A DNA stretch of 44,294 nucleotides from positions 1 to 44,294 of the forward strand of contig NZ_JAGDXM010000022.1 in NCBI RefSeq assembly GCF_023256435.1, given 5' to 3'. The stretch's first letter is position 1, and each line of letters opens with the position of its first letter. The translations under genes and the position numbers were made by a program. Positions 36,415-44,294 of this stretch are shown here, in pieces. Source of the stretch: Thermoplasma sp. (GTDB taxonomy: Archaea; Thermoplasmatota; Thermoplasmata; Thermoplasmatales; Thermoplasmataceae). A model generated the notes under the pieces. The model was given only the letters and a program-made list of their open reading frames with translations, was not told where the DNA came from and made no database searches.

Positions 36415-37449
36415 GTGCATCAATTGGCTGTGGAACAGAAAATGCCAGAATTTGTCATTCGCGATGTGGAAGAGGCCGATGCCAGGCTGAAAGAGCTTGG
36501 ATCAAAGAGAATACTCCTGCAGCTGCCCGACGGCTTGAAGCCCTATGTATTTGACTATTTCAATTATCTTTCCCAGAGATACGATGTTATAGTGTCTTCG
36601 TCCCCCGTGTATGGTGCATGCGATATCGGCCCTTCGTATCTCTATGATAGGGTAGATGCGATAGTTCAGATCGGGCATTCGGTAATGCGGAACATTAAGT
36701 ATCCGAAGCCAGTAATATTCATTGAACATTACAGGGATGTTGAGATAAGGGAATTTGATACGAAACCCATTGAAAAATATTCTAAGATAGGACTCATCTA
36801 TTCAATACAGTATCGTTTTGCTGCTCAACGCGTTAAGAGCATACTTGAGGAGAGGTCGTTCACCGTCCTTATAGGAAAATCAGATAGAAGAATGGCCTAC
36901 GACGGTCAAGTTCTTGGATGCAACTTCAGCTCAGTTCACTCCATTGAGAATGAGGTGGACGCATTTCTGATAGTTTCCACCGGTATATTCCATGCGCTGG
37001 GATCGCAGATATCCACAGACAAGCCCGTGTTTTTATTTGATCTGAACGAGATGTCGTTAAAGCCTATGGAGAAGGAGGCTGACGCCTTTATAAGAAGGCG
37101 CTATGCACAAATATACCGTGCCATGGATGCCAGAAAGATATGCTTTATCGTTGACACAAGGATAGGACAGCGCAGAGAGCGGCTTGCCAGGAAACTGATG
37201 CAGGATGCAAAGGGCCTGGGTATGGAGGCGATTCTGGCCTATACGGACAATATCAGCGATATGGACATGCAGAATATGGGTTGCAATCTCATCGTTTACA
37301 CAGGATGCCCAAGAGTACCAATCGACGATCAGGAGAAATTTTCCGTACCCATATTGACGCCAGCCGAATTCGGGATGGCTTTTCTCAAATCAACGAACAG
37401 ATACGTGCTTGACGAGATAGTTTCAGTCGACGATCCTGCCGATCAGTGA
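36415..37449 (+). CDS. dph2: Diphthamide synthesis protein Dph2
   Basis: Transfers the 3-amino-3-carboxypropyl group of SAM to a His of elongation factor 2, the first step of diphthamide. The three Cys that hold its unusual 4Fe-4S cluster are Cys69 (GACDIGP), Cys169 (LGCNFSS) and Cys298 (TGCPRVP). The protein has 344 residues, the normal archaeal size. The start is GTG at 36415, about 30 nt after TAAAATAC (36381-36388); GTG 36430 or ATG 36442 are possible. The ends of this gene and the convergent e-MtaB gene overlap by 27 bp. Confidence 0.95.
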   Translation: MHQLAVEQKMPEFVIRDVEEADARLKELGSKRILLQLPDGLKPYVFDYFNYLSQRYDVIVSSSPVYGACDIGPSYLYDRVDAIVQIGHSVMRNIKYPKPVIFIEHYRDVEIREFDTKPIEKYSKIGLIYSIQYRFAAQRVKSILEERSFTVLIGKSDRRMAYDGQVLGCNFSSVHSIENEVDAFLIVSTGIFHALGSQISTDKPVFLFDLNEMSLKPMEKEADAFIRRRYAQIYRAMDARKICFIVDTRIGQRRERLARKLMQDAKGLGMEAILAYTDNISDMDMQNMGCNLIVYTGCPRVPIDDQEKFSVPILTPAEFGMAFLKSTNRYVLDEIVSVDDPADQ

Positions 37450-38628
37450 AGTGTTTTCGAAGCCGGTTATGCGAACAAGATGCCATGTGTATTTTCTGGC
37501 ACTGGCTGATACAATAACTGGCCTGTATGCCACATCCCTCCCGATCATGGTTCCTGGCTTCCCATCCTCAGTTATCAGTATCCTCTCCTCCCTTCCGATC
37601 ATTGCAGAAAACTTCTCCTGAATCAGCTGCCTGTGCAGTTCCGCTATCTTTCGATCCTGATCCTTCAACACATTTGTCGGTTTTGGTCTGCGTTCGAAAT
37701 CCGCCGTCAGCTCCCTTGGTGAGAACCTTGTGACATTGACTATATCAGGCTTTACCTTACCTATGAGATCGTAGGTCAGGTCAAAGCTCTCATCCGTCTC
37801 GGCGTGATACCCTATGATGACATCGGTCGATATGGTAAGATCAGAAAAACGCCTCCTGAACGAGTTTACTATCTCAAGAAAATCTTTAACGGTGTATTCC
37901 CTGTTCATGGCCTGAAGTACATGATCGTCTCCGCTCTGAACCGGTATGTGAAGAAATTTGAACACCTTGGGATGATCGTAAGCATTCACGAGATCCTCGA
38001 TTATTTCTGAGGTATTCTTGGGTTCCATCATGCCTACCCTGATCATGAAATCCCCAGGTATTTTGGAAAGCATCTCTATTAGTGATGGCAACCTGATACC
38101 GATGTCCTTTCCATAGGCTGCTGTATCGAGAGAGCTTATTCTTATCTCCTTCTTTCCAGACTCTATGATCATTCTGGCCTGATTCACAATTTTTTCTGGT
38201 CTTCTTGAAACAAGCTTCCCCCTGGCGATATGCGATATGCAGAAGTTGCATCTGCCTGTGCAGCCTTGATTTATTGGTATGCCAGACATGATTTCAGCAT
38301 CTATTATCGAGGTATCATCGAGGTACTCCTGGAATTGCTGAAACCGATCCCTGTCAATGGACTCGATGACTCCTCCTGAGAGTTCCCTTCCCTTTATCGC
38401 GGACAGGCATCCTATCACCTGGACCCTTCCGTATCTGCTCAGTTCCTCTATCCGACGCATCATATGTTCTTCGGTCTTCTGTATGACTGCGCAGGTGCCT
38501 ATTATTGAGACATCGGCTTCCTCAGGTCTTTTCACCAGTGTTGATCCCTCATTCAGCAATTTATTGACGTAGAGCCCAGTTTCTCCTTGATTTAGCGTGC
38601 AACCATAGCTCTCGTAGTAAATCTTCAT
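37423..38628 (-). CDS. tRNA t6A methylthiotransferase (e-MtaB/CDKAL1)
   Basis: Radical SAM methylthiotransferase that makes ms2t6A37 in tRNAs reading ANN codons. The 401-residue protein has the UPF0004 N-terminal domain, with cluster ligands Cys10, Cys46 and Cys74. The radical SAM domain has CTGRCNFC (123/127/130), and a TRAM-like RNA-binding C-terminus includes ERILITEDGKPG. The euryarchaeal size and the MKIYYESYGC start fit the e-MtaB group rather than MiaB or RimO. It is tail to tail with Dph2 (27-bp overlap). Both genes modify the translation machinery. Confidence 0.92.
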   Translation of the reverse strand: MKIYYESYGCTLNQGETGLYVNKLLNEGSTLVKRPEEADVSIIGTCAVIQKTEEHMMRRIEELSRYGRVQVIGCLSAIKGRELSGGVIESIDRDRFQQFQEYLDDTSIIDAEIMSGIPINQGCTGRCNFCISHIARGKLVSRRPEKIVNQARMIIESGKKEIRISSLDTAAYGKDIGIRLPSLIEMLSKIPGDFMIRVGMMEPKNTSEIIEDLVNAYDHPKVFKFLHIPVQSGDDHVLQAMNREYTVKDFLEIVNSFRRRFSDLTISTDVIIGYHAETDESFDLTYDLIGKVKPDIVNVTRFSPRELTADFERRPKPTNVLKDQDRKIAELHRQLIQEKFSAMIGREERILITEDGKPGTMIGRDVAYRPVIVSASARKYTWHLVRITGFENTSLIGRIVD

Positions 38629-38862
38629 TTGATGTGCATTTTTATCTCGTATATTAGTGTGATTTTCTGGGGAATCTGAAATCGATAACCATTTGATGAT
38701 ACGTCAAGTGTCGTAATTGACCATCGCAAAAACTAAATTACGGTTGTTATCGCATATTTGTTGATAGAAAATAATCCTTTTATAAAAAAATATTATTGCA
38801 TCCGTTATTTAATAACAGAATCTTAAACTCAGAATTTATATATTTAAAATAAATAACTAAAT
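38629..38862. promoter_or_regulatory. Promoter region upstream of Lrp-like regulator
   Basis: This 234-bp gap holds the regulator's TATA box TTTATATAT (38835-38843), centred 24 nt before its ATG at 38863. Its left end holds the promoter of e-MtaB. The middle has no supported gene. Confidence 0.55.
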
Positions 38863-39396
38863 ATGGAAAAGAAAGACATATCAGATCAATATCTGGAGGG
38901 CTACAGCTGCGACGTGGCCATCCGCTGGTCCAGGATCGATCCATCACTTCTGCCTGTTGATGAACTAGACAAGCAGATAATATGCTTTCTCAGGTACAAC
39001 GCAAGGATCTCAAATGCGGAGATAGCCAAGGCCCTCAATACCAGTGAAGCAACGGTGAGAAGGAGGATAAATGAGCTGGTCAGGAAAAAGATAATAATAG
39101 GATTCTCGGCTCTGGTCGATCTTCAGGCAGTGGAGAACAGTATAAAGGCCTACATAATAATAGACGTAGATCCAAATAAGATGGATGATGTTGCGAATTC
39201 CATAACTGATAACATAAACGTGCTGAGCCTTTATAGGAGGAGAGGAAAGAATCAGTTGATAGCGGAAACGCTGTTCCTGAATCTTGAGGCTATTGAAAAT
39301 TTTGAGAGTCAGATCTCAAAGATGAGCGGCGTGAAGAACTTCGAAACCATGATCATATCTAAAGCCTACAGGAAGAACCCATGGATAGGCATATGA
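38863..39396 (+). CDS. Lrp/AsnC-family transcription regulator
   Basis: A 177-residue regulator. The HTH lies at about 27-75 (LDKQIICFLRYNARISNAEIAKALNTS, then SEATVRRRINELVRKKII) and the RAM ligand-binding domain follows (IKAYIIIDVDPNKM). About 25 residues before the HTH (MEKKDISDQYLEGYSCDVAIRW) are longer than in the minimal Lrp/AsnC proteins. Such proteins commonly sense amino acids and act as dimers or octamers. The downstream, convergent gene is an aspartase/fumarase, which makes aspartate a candidate ligand by context only. Confidence 0.9.
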   Translation: MEKKDISDQYLEGYSCDVAIRWSRIDPSLLPVDELDKQIICFLRYNARISNAEIAKALNTSEATVRRRINELVRKKIIIGFSALVDLQAVENSIKAYIIIDVDPNKMDDVANSITDNINVLSLYRRRGKNQLIAETLFLNLEAIENFESQISKMSGVKNFETMIISKAYRKNPWIGI

Positions 39397-39505
39397 TTAT
39401 TTTCTAATTTTTCAACTCATTACGTCATTTATCTTTATTTTACAATAGCGAAAAGGATCATCGTTGAACAATTGATCAGAAATGAAAAGATATGAAAATA
39501 TTGGT

Positions 39506-40879
39506 TTAATCTTTCGGTACGCCACTGTCCATTATCTTCATATACTGTTCTTCCGTGAGCTTTCCGGTGGCTAGCACAAGGCTCTTTATTGACTTTCCAG
39601 TCTCAACAGCCTCCCTGACGATCTTGGCCACATTATCGTAGCCTAGATACGGGTTCAGCAGCGCAGCGGATCCAAAGCTGTTTGCCAGATGCTCTCTGCA
39701 TACCGGAACGTTTGCCTTGATCCCATCTATGAGCTTCTCCTTGAACATCTTAAGTCCGTTGGTCATGATGTCTATGGATCTTGTAAGCTCGTAATCTATG
39801 TTGGGCATCATCACGTTGAGCTCAAGCTGGCCTGCCTGTACGCTCATATTGACAGCCTGCTGCGATCCGATCACTGAATGGCATATCATGTTCATAGCCT
39901 CCGCTATTGACGGGTTGATCTTTCCAGGCATTATCGAAGATCCCTGCTGTACAGCTGGAATTATGATCTCGTGGATGCCTGTGCCTGGCCCGGAGTATAG
40001 AAGCCTGATATCGTTGGCGATCTTTTCAACATCCAGGGCAAGGTTTGTTACGGAGTTCATAACCCTGGAAAAATCTGTCATGAACTGCATTATTCCAAGC
40101 AGATTGGAACTCTTCCTAAAGTTCTCCTTTGTGATCTCATTGATGTGCTTCACAACGTTTTCTTGGTAATTCTTTGCCGTATTGATGCCTGTTCCAACTG
40201 CTGTACCGCCTATGTTGAGCTCCATTATGTAGTCAGATGCGTCTATTATCTCATCACGATCCTTCTTCATTGCGTAAGCGTAGGCTCCGAATTCCAATCC
40301 AAGTGTCACAGGAGCAGCGTCCTGCAGATGTGTTCTTCCGGGCTTTGCTATGCCTCTGAACTCCTTGCTCTTGTTCTCCAGACTCTCTATGAGCTCGTTC
40401 AGCGCGTTCTTCAACTTCTTGACCTTTTTGGAAACGGTCAGGCGCATCATGGTGGGGTAAACATCATTGGTTGACTGGCTCATGTTGACATGGTCGTTTG
40501 GGTGTATCACGGAGTAGTCACCCTTGTTCTTGCCCATCAGCGTGAGCGCCACATTGGCTATGACCTCATTGGCATTCATGTTGTAAGAAGTTCCGGCTCC
40601 GGCCTGATACACGTCGATCACGAACTGATCGTGGTATTTCCCGTTGATTATTTCATCGCATGCCTTTGATATGTAATCAGCCTTCTCTCTGTCGAGAGAT
40701 CCACCATCAGCGTTGGCAAGAGCAGCAGCCTTTTTGACCTGCGCTATTGAAACAATGTGGTCAGAATCTGCGGTGAGACCCGTGATTCTGAAATTTTCTC
40801 TGGCTCTTGCTGTGTTTATGCCATAGAAAACATCATCAGGCAGTTGCACTTCCCCTATAACGTCTCTTTCTGTCCTCAT
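39506..40879 (-). CDS. Aspartase/fumarase-superfamily lyase
   Basis: A 457-residue member of the aspartase/fumarase superfamily. The signature loop GSSIMPGKINP (about residue 315) carries the catalytic Ser. The N-terminal ENFRITG, HVNMSQSTNDVYPT and THLQDAAPVTLG segments are also present. Features point both ways: the start resembles aspartase (FYGINTARARENF) and the GGTAVGTGIN segment resembles fumarase. It could be the fumarate hydratase of the citric acid cycle or an aspartate ammonia-lyase; I leave this open. A TATA element (CATATAAATT, 40899-40908) lies 24 nt upstream of the ATG. It is divergent from the 2-oxoacid oxidoreductase. Confidence 0.9.
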   Translation of the reverse strand: MRTERDVIGEVQLPDDVFYGINTARARENFRITGLTADSDHIVSIAQVKKAAALANADGGSLDREKADYISKACDEIINGKYHDQFVIDVYQAGAGTSYNMNANEVIANVALTLMGKNKGDYSVIHPNDHVNMSQSTNDVYPTMMRLTVSKKVKKLKNALNELIESLENKSKEFRGIAKPGRTHLQDAAPVTLGLEFGAYAYAMKKDRDEIIDASDYIMELNIGGTAVGTGINTAKNYQENVVKHINEITKENFRKSSNLLGIMQFMTDFSRVMNSVTNLALDVEKIANDIRLLYSGPGTGIHEIIIPAVQQGSSIMPGKINPSIAEAMNMICHSVIGSQQAVNMSVQAGQLELNVMMPNIDYELTRSIDIMTNGLKMFKEKLIDGIKANVPVCREHLANSFGSAALLNPYLGYDNVAKIVREAVETGKSIKSLVLATGKLTEEQYMKIMDSGVPKD

Positions 40880-41069
40880 GAGTGACTATCGTTTGAACAT
40901 ATAAATTTTTGATTGCCTCATTTACACAAGTGATGATCAAATGTTTTCTATATGTTCAATGGCATGACAAATATCTACAATGATCAAAATTGGTATCTTA
41001 CCGATGCTATATATCAATTAGTTTAGAAAAGAGAAAAAACATATTAATATCATTCGGTGATAACAATAG
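40880..41069. promoter_or_regulatory. Divergent promoter region, lyase and oxidoreductase
   Basis: The minus-strand TATA element (AATTTATATG, 40908-40899) serves the lyase. The plus-strand ATATTAATAT (41041-41050) lies 25 nt before the oxidoreductase ATG at 41070. A GGTGAT at 41057-41062 could also act as a Shine-Dalgarno. Shared control is possible. Confidence 0.5.
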
Positions 41070-42836
41070 ATGACAATCATGAGGCAAAATGAGGTCATTA
41101 TCAGAGTAGCCGGTGCAGCCGGTGATGGTGTGCAGTCGGCTGGTGAGATCTTGGTGAGAACTTTTGCAAGAAGTGGGCTTTATGCCACATCCTACAATTA
41201 CTATCAGGATATAATAAGGGGTGGTGAATCTTGGTATCAGGTCCGTGCTTCTGACGTTAAGGTGAAGAATCAGGGGGACGGTCTTGACATACTTGTGGCA
41301 CTGAACCAGGATGGTGTTGAGAGGCATACAAATCCAGATATAAATGAGGGTGGTGCTTCTCCTCTGGGAAAGGACGGAATCGCAATATTCGATAACTCGA
41401 TCAAGGGTTACACGAAGAGAGATACCAACTACTGTCCAATGCCCCTCGCCGATATAGCGGCGAAGTACAGTAAGAATACGCTGCTGAAGAATACTGTTGG
41501 TCTTGGCGCGGCGATAGCGGCATCAGGAATAGATTTCAACATCTTCGCGGATGTGATAAGGGATCAGTTCGGCAAGAAGGGAGATATAGCTGAACTGAAC
41601 GTTAAGGCGGCAAAGGAAGGCTACGATTATTTCCTGGCGAATTACAAACCGCTTGGTAAGAAATTCAAATTCGGAAAGAAGAAGTACATGATCTCCGGTG
41701 GTATGGCTGTTGCATTGGGTGCCGTAGCCGGCGGACTGAAGATGTATGTTGCTTATCCTATGACGCCTGCATCTTCAGCCCTTCACTTCCTTGCACAGCA
41801 CGCCAAAAAGTATGGTGTTTTTGTCAAAATACCTGAGGATGAGATATCTGCTATAAACACGGTTATAGGCGCAAACTATGCTGGTGTCCGTGCCATGACA
41901 GGTTCCTCAGGAGGAGGCTTCGCCCTCATGACCGAGGCCGTGGGTTTATCCGGCATGACCGAGGTACCTCTCGTAATATATGAGGCACAGAGACCAGGGC
42001 CTTCGACTGGTCTGCCCACCAAGACGGAGCAGGGAGACCTAAATCAGGTCCTTGGCGCTTCGCAGGGAGATTTCCCGAGAATAGTGTTTGCTCCAGGCGA
42101 CATAGAAGAGGCCTTCTATCTCACGAGGGAAGCCATGAATATAGCGGAAAAATACCAGACACCTGTTTTCATAATGTCCGATCTGTATCTGGCTGAGCAT
42201 TACGATACCATAGACAGCTTCGATTTGAACTTCACCATAGATCACGGGCTCAGGGCCAAGGACAATGAGCAGGATTACAAGAGGTATCTTATAACTGAAA
42301 CGGGCATATCGCCGAGGGCAATTCCCGGACAGCCTGGAAACATGCACAACGAGGATTCGGATGAACACAATGAATACGGGGACGTCGTCAGCGACGCCGT
42401 AACTAATCCACAGGACAGGATAAGGATGATGCAGAAGAGGATGCGCAAGATGGACACATACATAGAGGAGATGAAGCCTACACCCACGTACCATATAGAA
42501 GACGCAGAATACGTGATAATACAGTGGGGAAGTACGAAGGGGGCTGTAGAGGAGGCCGTAGACATACTCAGATCAAAGGGCATAAAGATAGGCGCCATAG
42601 AGGTCAAGAACGTGTTTCCGCTGAATCCTGACATAGGTACTCTCCTCAAGAACAAGAAGAAGATCATAGCGGTTGAAAACAACTATTCTGGGCAACTTTC
42701 AAAGTACATATCAGCCCAGTTCCTCGTCAAGCCAGATCTCATAACGAAGTACGACGGCGAGGCGTTTTATCCAAATGCGCTTGCTGACGAGATCGAGGTC
42801 AGGATTGGCAAGAAGAAGGAGGTCATAAGGGAGTGA
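41070..42836 (+). CDS. 2-oxoacid:ferredoxin oxidoreductase, fused gamma-alpha subunit
   Basis: Large subunit of an archaeal 2-oxoacid:ferredoxin oxidoreductase that oxidises pyruvate or 2-oxoglutarate to the acyl-CoA with reduced ferredoxin. The gamma domain comes first (GAAGDGVQSAGEILV, residues about 12-26). The alpha domain follows with YPMTPASS at 229-236, where the usual motif is YPITPSS. At 588 residues it fits the two-subunit Sulfolobus-type enzymes. Substrate range in that group is broad, so the 2-oxoacid is left open. A ferredoxin-type delta subunit is absent, as expected. The gene is coupled to the beta subunit and is divergent from the lyase. Confidence 0.93.
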   Translation: MTIMRQNEVIIRVAGAAGDGVQSAGEILVRTFARSGLYATSYNYYQDIIRGGESWYQVRASDVKVKNQGDGLDILVALNQDGVERHTNPDINEGGASPLGKDGIAIFDNSIKGYTKRDTNYCPMPLADIAAKYSKNTLLKNTVGLGAAIAASGIDFNIFADVIRDQFGKKGDIAELNVKAAKEGYDYFLANYKPLGKKFKFGKKKYMISGGMAVALGAVAGGLKMYVAYPMTPASSALHFLAQHAKKYGVFVKIPEDEISAINTVIGANYAGVRAMTGSSGGGFALMTEAVGLSGMTEVPLVIYEAQRPGPSTGLPTKTEQGDLNQVLGASQGDFPRIVFAPGDIEEAFYLTREAMNIAEKYQTPVFIMSDLYLAEHYDTIDSFDLNFTIDHGLRAKDNEQDYKRYLITETGISPRAIPGQPGNMHNEDSDEHNEYGDVVSDAVTNPQDRIRMMQKRMRKMDTYIEEMKPTPTYHIEDAEYVIIQWGSTKGAVEEAVDILRSKGIKIGAIEVKNVFPLNPDIGTLLKNKKKIIAVENNYSGQLSKYISAQFLVKPDLITKYDGEAFYPNALADEIEVRIGKKKEVIRE

Positions 42837-42841
42837 TCAAG

Positions 42842-43690
42842 ATGAACATGAACGATTATAAGAATAAGAGGGTGCCGCCAGATTGGTGCCCAGGTTGTGG
42901 TAATTTCGCGCAGCTTTCTGCAATAACGATGGCTCTTGCGGAACTGAAGATAGATCCTAAGGATGTGGTTGTAGCATCTGGTATCGGATGCTCATCCAAC
43001 ATGCCTGAGTTCCTGAACACATACGGCTTCCATGGCCTTCATGGAAGGCTTGTGCCGTTCGCCGCTGGCGTAAAGTGGGCAAACTCAAAGCTGACAGTCA
43101 TAGCATACGGTGGAGACGGTGATGGATTCTTTGAAGGCACACAGCATTTCTACCATACTGCAAAGAGGAATGTTGATATAACGTACATGGTATCCGATAA
43201 TCAGGTCTTTGGTCTGACGACCGGGCAGGCCTCGCCTACAGCACCTATAGGACTCAGAACAAAGACTACACCGGACGGAAATATAGAGACTCCGTTCAAC
43301 CCGATCGCCTTTGCGCTGAATGCTGGAGCGACATTTGTTGCAAGAGCATTCTCAGGAGATGTGAAACACCTGAAGGACATAACGGTACGTGCTATCAAGC
43401 ACAAGGGGTTTTCCTTCATAGACGTCATCAGCCCATGCGTTACATGGAACAAGGAAAACAGCTATGAGTACTTCAGGCCCAGAGTCTACCATCTAGAAAA
43501 CAACGATGTCACAAACTTCGACCAGGCATATAAGCTCGCTTTTGAATGGGGCGATCACATACCGATAGGCGTCTTCTATGAGGTGGAAAGGCCAACATAC
43601 GAGGACCTAGACGAGGTTCTCAAGGATGGACCGCTTGTGGAACAGAAGGTACATACGCTTACCGAAGAGGACTTGGAAGAATTTGCATAA
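42842..43690 (+). CDS. 2-oxoacid:ferredoxin oxidoreductase, beta subunit
   Basis: The TPP- and 4Fe-4S-carrying subunit. TPP binding is shown by GDGDGFFEG. The cluster ligands are the three Cys of WCPGCG and GIGCSS plus a later CVTW, the pattern of the two-subunit archaeal enzymes. I start at ATG 42842, placed 8 nt after a GGGAGTGAT Shine-Dalgarno. A GTG at 42833 would overlap the alpha stop by 4 bp and add three residues (282 versus 285). Tight coupling to alpha is clear either way. It ends 4 bp before the convergent membrane protein gene. Confidence 0.93.
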   Translation: MNMNDYKNKRVPPDWCPGCGNFAQLSAITMALAELKIDPKDVVVASGIGCSSNMPEFLNTYGFHGLHGRLVPFAAGVKWANSKLTVIAYGGDGDGFFEGTQHFYHTAKRNVDITYMVSDNQVFGLTTGQASPTAPIGLRTKTTPDGNIETPFNPIAFALNAGATFVARAFSGDVKHLKDITVRAIKHKGFSFIDVISPCVTWNKENSYEYFRPRVYHLENNDVTNFDQAYKLAFEWGDHIPIGVFYEVERPTYEDLDEVLKDGPLVEQKVHTLTEEDLEEFA

Positions 43691-43694
43691 TTCT

Positions 43695-44294
43695 TCAGTC
43701 CTTTTTAAATTTTGTTAAATAAATCGCAAGCAAAATTGTTCCGGTTATTAGAGTTAATATGCCAATTGATTCTATAGAAATATTTGAGTATGCGGTTTTT
43801 GCAATCTTCGTTGAATAAACCAGCGAAGTGTGCGAATTATTTCTTGTCAAAATCTGAACATCATAAGGGATGTTGCTGTATTGGGCTGGAAGAAATATAT
43901 TGAAGTTAGTCCCTGGATCTAATGTGAGATTCTCGATTAACTTCGTGCTGGTCACGGTAACGCCAGTAAAATTTCTGTATTCTGAAATTATGTAAATACG
44001 TATCCATGTGGTGGAATTGCCTGCTATTATGGAAAGGTTTGATGGGATTCCGTAGAAGTTATATAATGTAATGTTTGAACTTCCATTGACTGAATAATCC
44101 TCGATCGAATAACTGTAATATATCGGATGCTGAGTGTAGGAATAACCTATAAGAACAGATCCAAGTAAGATTAGCAATATGGATAATGCTAAGAGCTTAA
44201 TTCCAGGTCTCTTCCCGTCCAACAACTTTCGATTCTTTGCTATTTCTATGCTTATCCTGGAAATTCTATCAGTCCTCTTACCATTCTGTAAATA
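43695..44294 (-). CDS. Two-helix membrane protein, cut by right edge
   Basis: The frame runs open from the window edge. The internal TTG at 44225 would give 176 residues, but 23 more codons upstream (basic, ending EIAKNRK) continue without a stop. The true start probably lies beyond 44294. After that basic segment comes a membrane helix (KLLALSILLILLGSVLIGYS) and a long Asn/Ser/Thr-rich beta-type domain with many N-x-S/T sites. A C-terminal helix and a short KFKKD tail follow. The outer domain is probably glycosylated in the S-layer-free cell surface. No family is recognised; the layout resembles the protein at 35074. Confidence 0.6.
   Translation of the reverse strand, partial: YLQNGKRTDRISRISIEIAKNRKLLDGKRPGIKLLALSILLILLGSVLIGYSYTQHPIYYSYSIEDYSVNGSSNITLYNFYGIPSNLSIIAGNSTTWIRIYIISEYRNFTGVTVTSTKLIENLTLDPGTNFNIFLPAQYSNIPYDVQILTRNNSHTSLVYSTKIAKTAYSNISIESIGILTLITGTILLAIYLTKFKKD

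Noticed and set aside
36327-36554. 75-codon frame with GGAGGG before an internal ATG
   Set aside because: It overlaps the start of Dph2 in another frame, and its Cys- and Arg-rich translation resembles a shadow of that gene.

Overview
The window looks like chromosomal DNA of a wall-less thermoacidophilic archaeon, most likely Thermoplasma, and probably T. acidophilum. That species call comes from recalled family knowledge, not from a search. The archaeal markers are the DNA polymerase D small subunit, ribosomal protein eL41, diphthamide enzyme Dph2, a two-subunit 2-oxoacid:ferredoxin oxidoreductase and an intron-containing tRNA-Trp. Many start codons also sit 21-30 nt after a TATA box with no Shine-Dalgarno, which means leaderless mRNAs. 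GC content is moderate by eye. I see no insertion sequence, prophage, CRISPR array or rRNA.

Layout. 1-3.5 kb: EamA exporter, PolD small subunit, a helical hypothetical, then two short minus-strand genes: eL41 with a TTG start (2929-3036) and a 59-codon protein (3183-3362). 3.5-7.5 kb: a DHA2-type MFS pump, a DrrAB-type ABC pair and a phosphoribosyltransferase. 7.7 kb: tRNA-Trp whose 69-nt intron reads as a box C/D guide RNA. 7.9-13 kb: small proteins, an acyl-CoA synthetase, an isovaleryl-CoA-dehydrogenase-like enzyme and a MobA-like nucleotidyltransferase. 13.2-15.9 kb: tRNA-Val(UAC), an ABC exporter pair and a small membrane protein behind a possible leader ORF. 15.9-19.6 kb: an S66 peptidase coupled to an M20 amidohydrolase, then AMMECR1 coupled to Memo.

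19.6-25.9 kb is a histidine utilisation block: hutI and hutU overlap, an APC permease and a DsrE-like protein follow, and hutH converges on them. Together the enzymes take histidine to formiminoglutamate; no enzyme for the last step is present. 26-28.9 kb: a winged-helix regulator, an AhpD-like protein, then a coupled aromatic operon of chorismate mutase fused to an unknown domain, a compact prephenate dehydrogenase and DAHP synthase. 29-30.1 kb: the radical SAM member of the AmmeMemoRadiSam set, whose other two members lie at 18-19.6 kb.

30.3-35 kb: an enolase-superfamily enzyme, a Gfo/Idh/MocA dehydrogenase, a short-chain dehydrogenase and a sugar porter, which look like a sugar or sugar-acid locus. 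35-36.3 kb: a two-helix surface-type protein and an A24 prepilin peptidase. 36.4-38.6 kb: Dph2 and the tRNA methylthiotransferase e-MtaB overlap tail to tail. 38.9-43.7 kb: an Lrp/AsnC regulator, an aspartase/fumarase and the 2-oxoacid oxidoreductase, which are central carbon and nitrogen functions. A membrane protein cut by the right edge ends the window.
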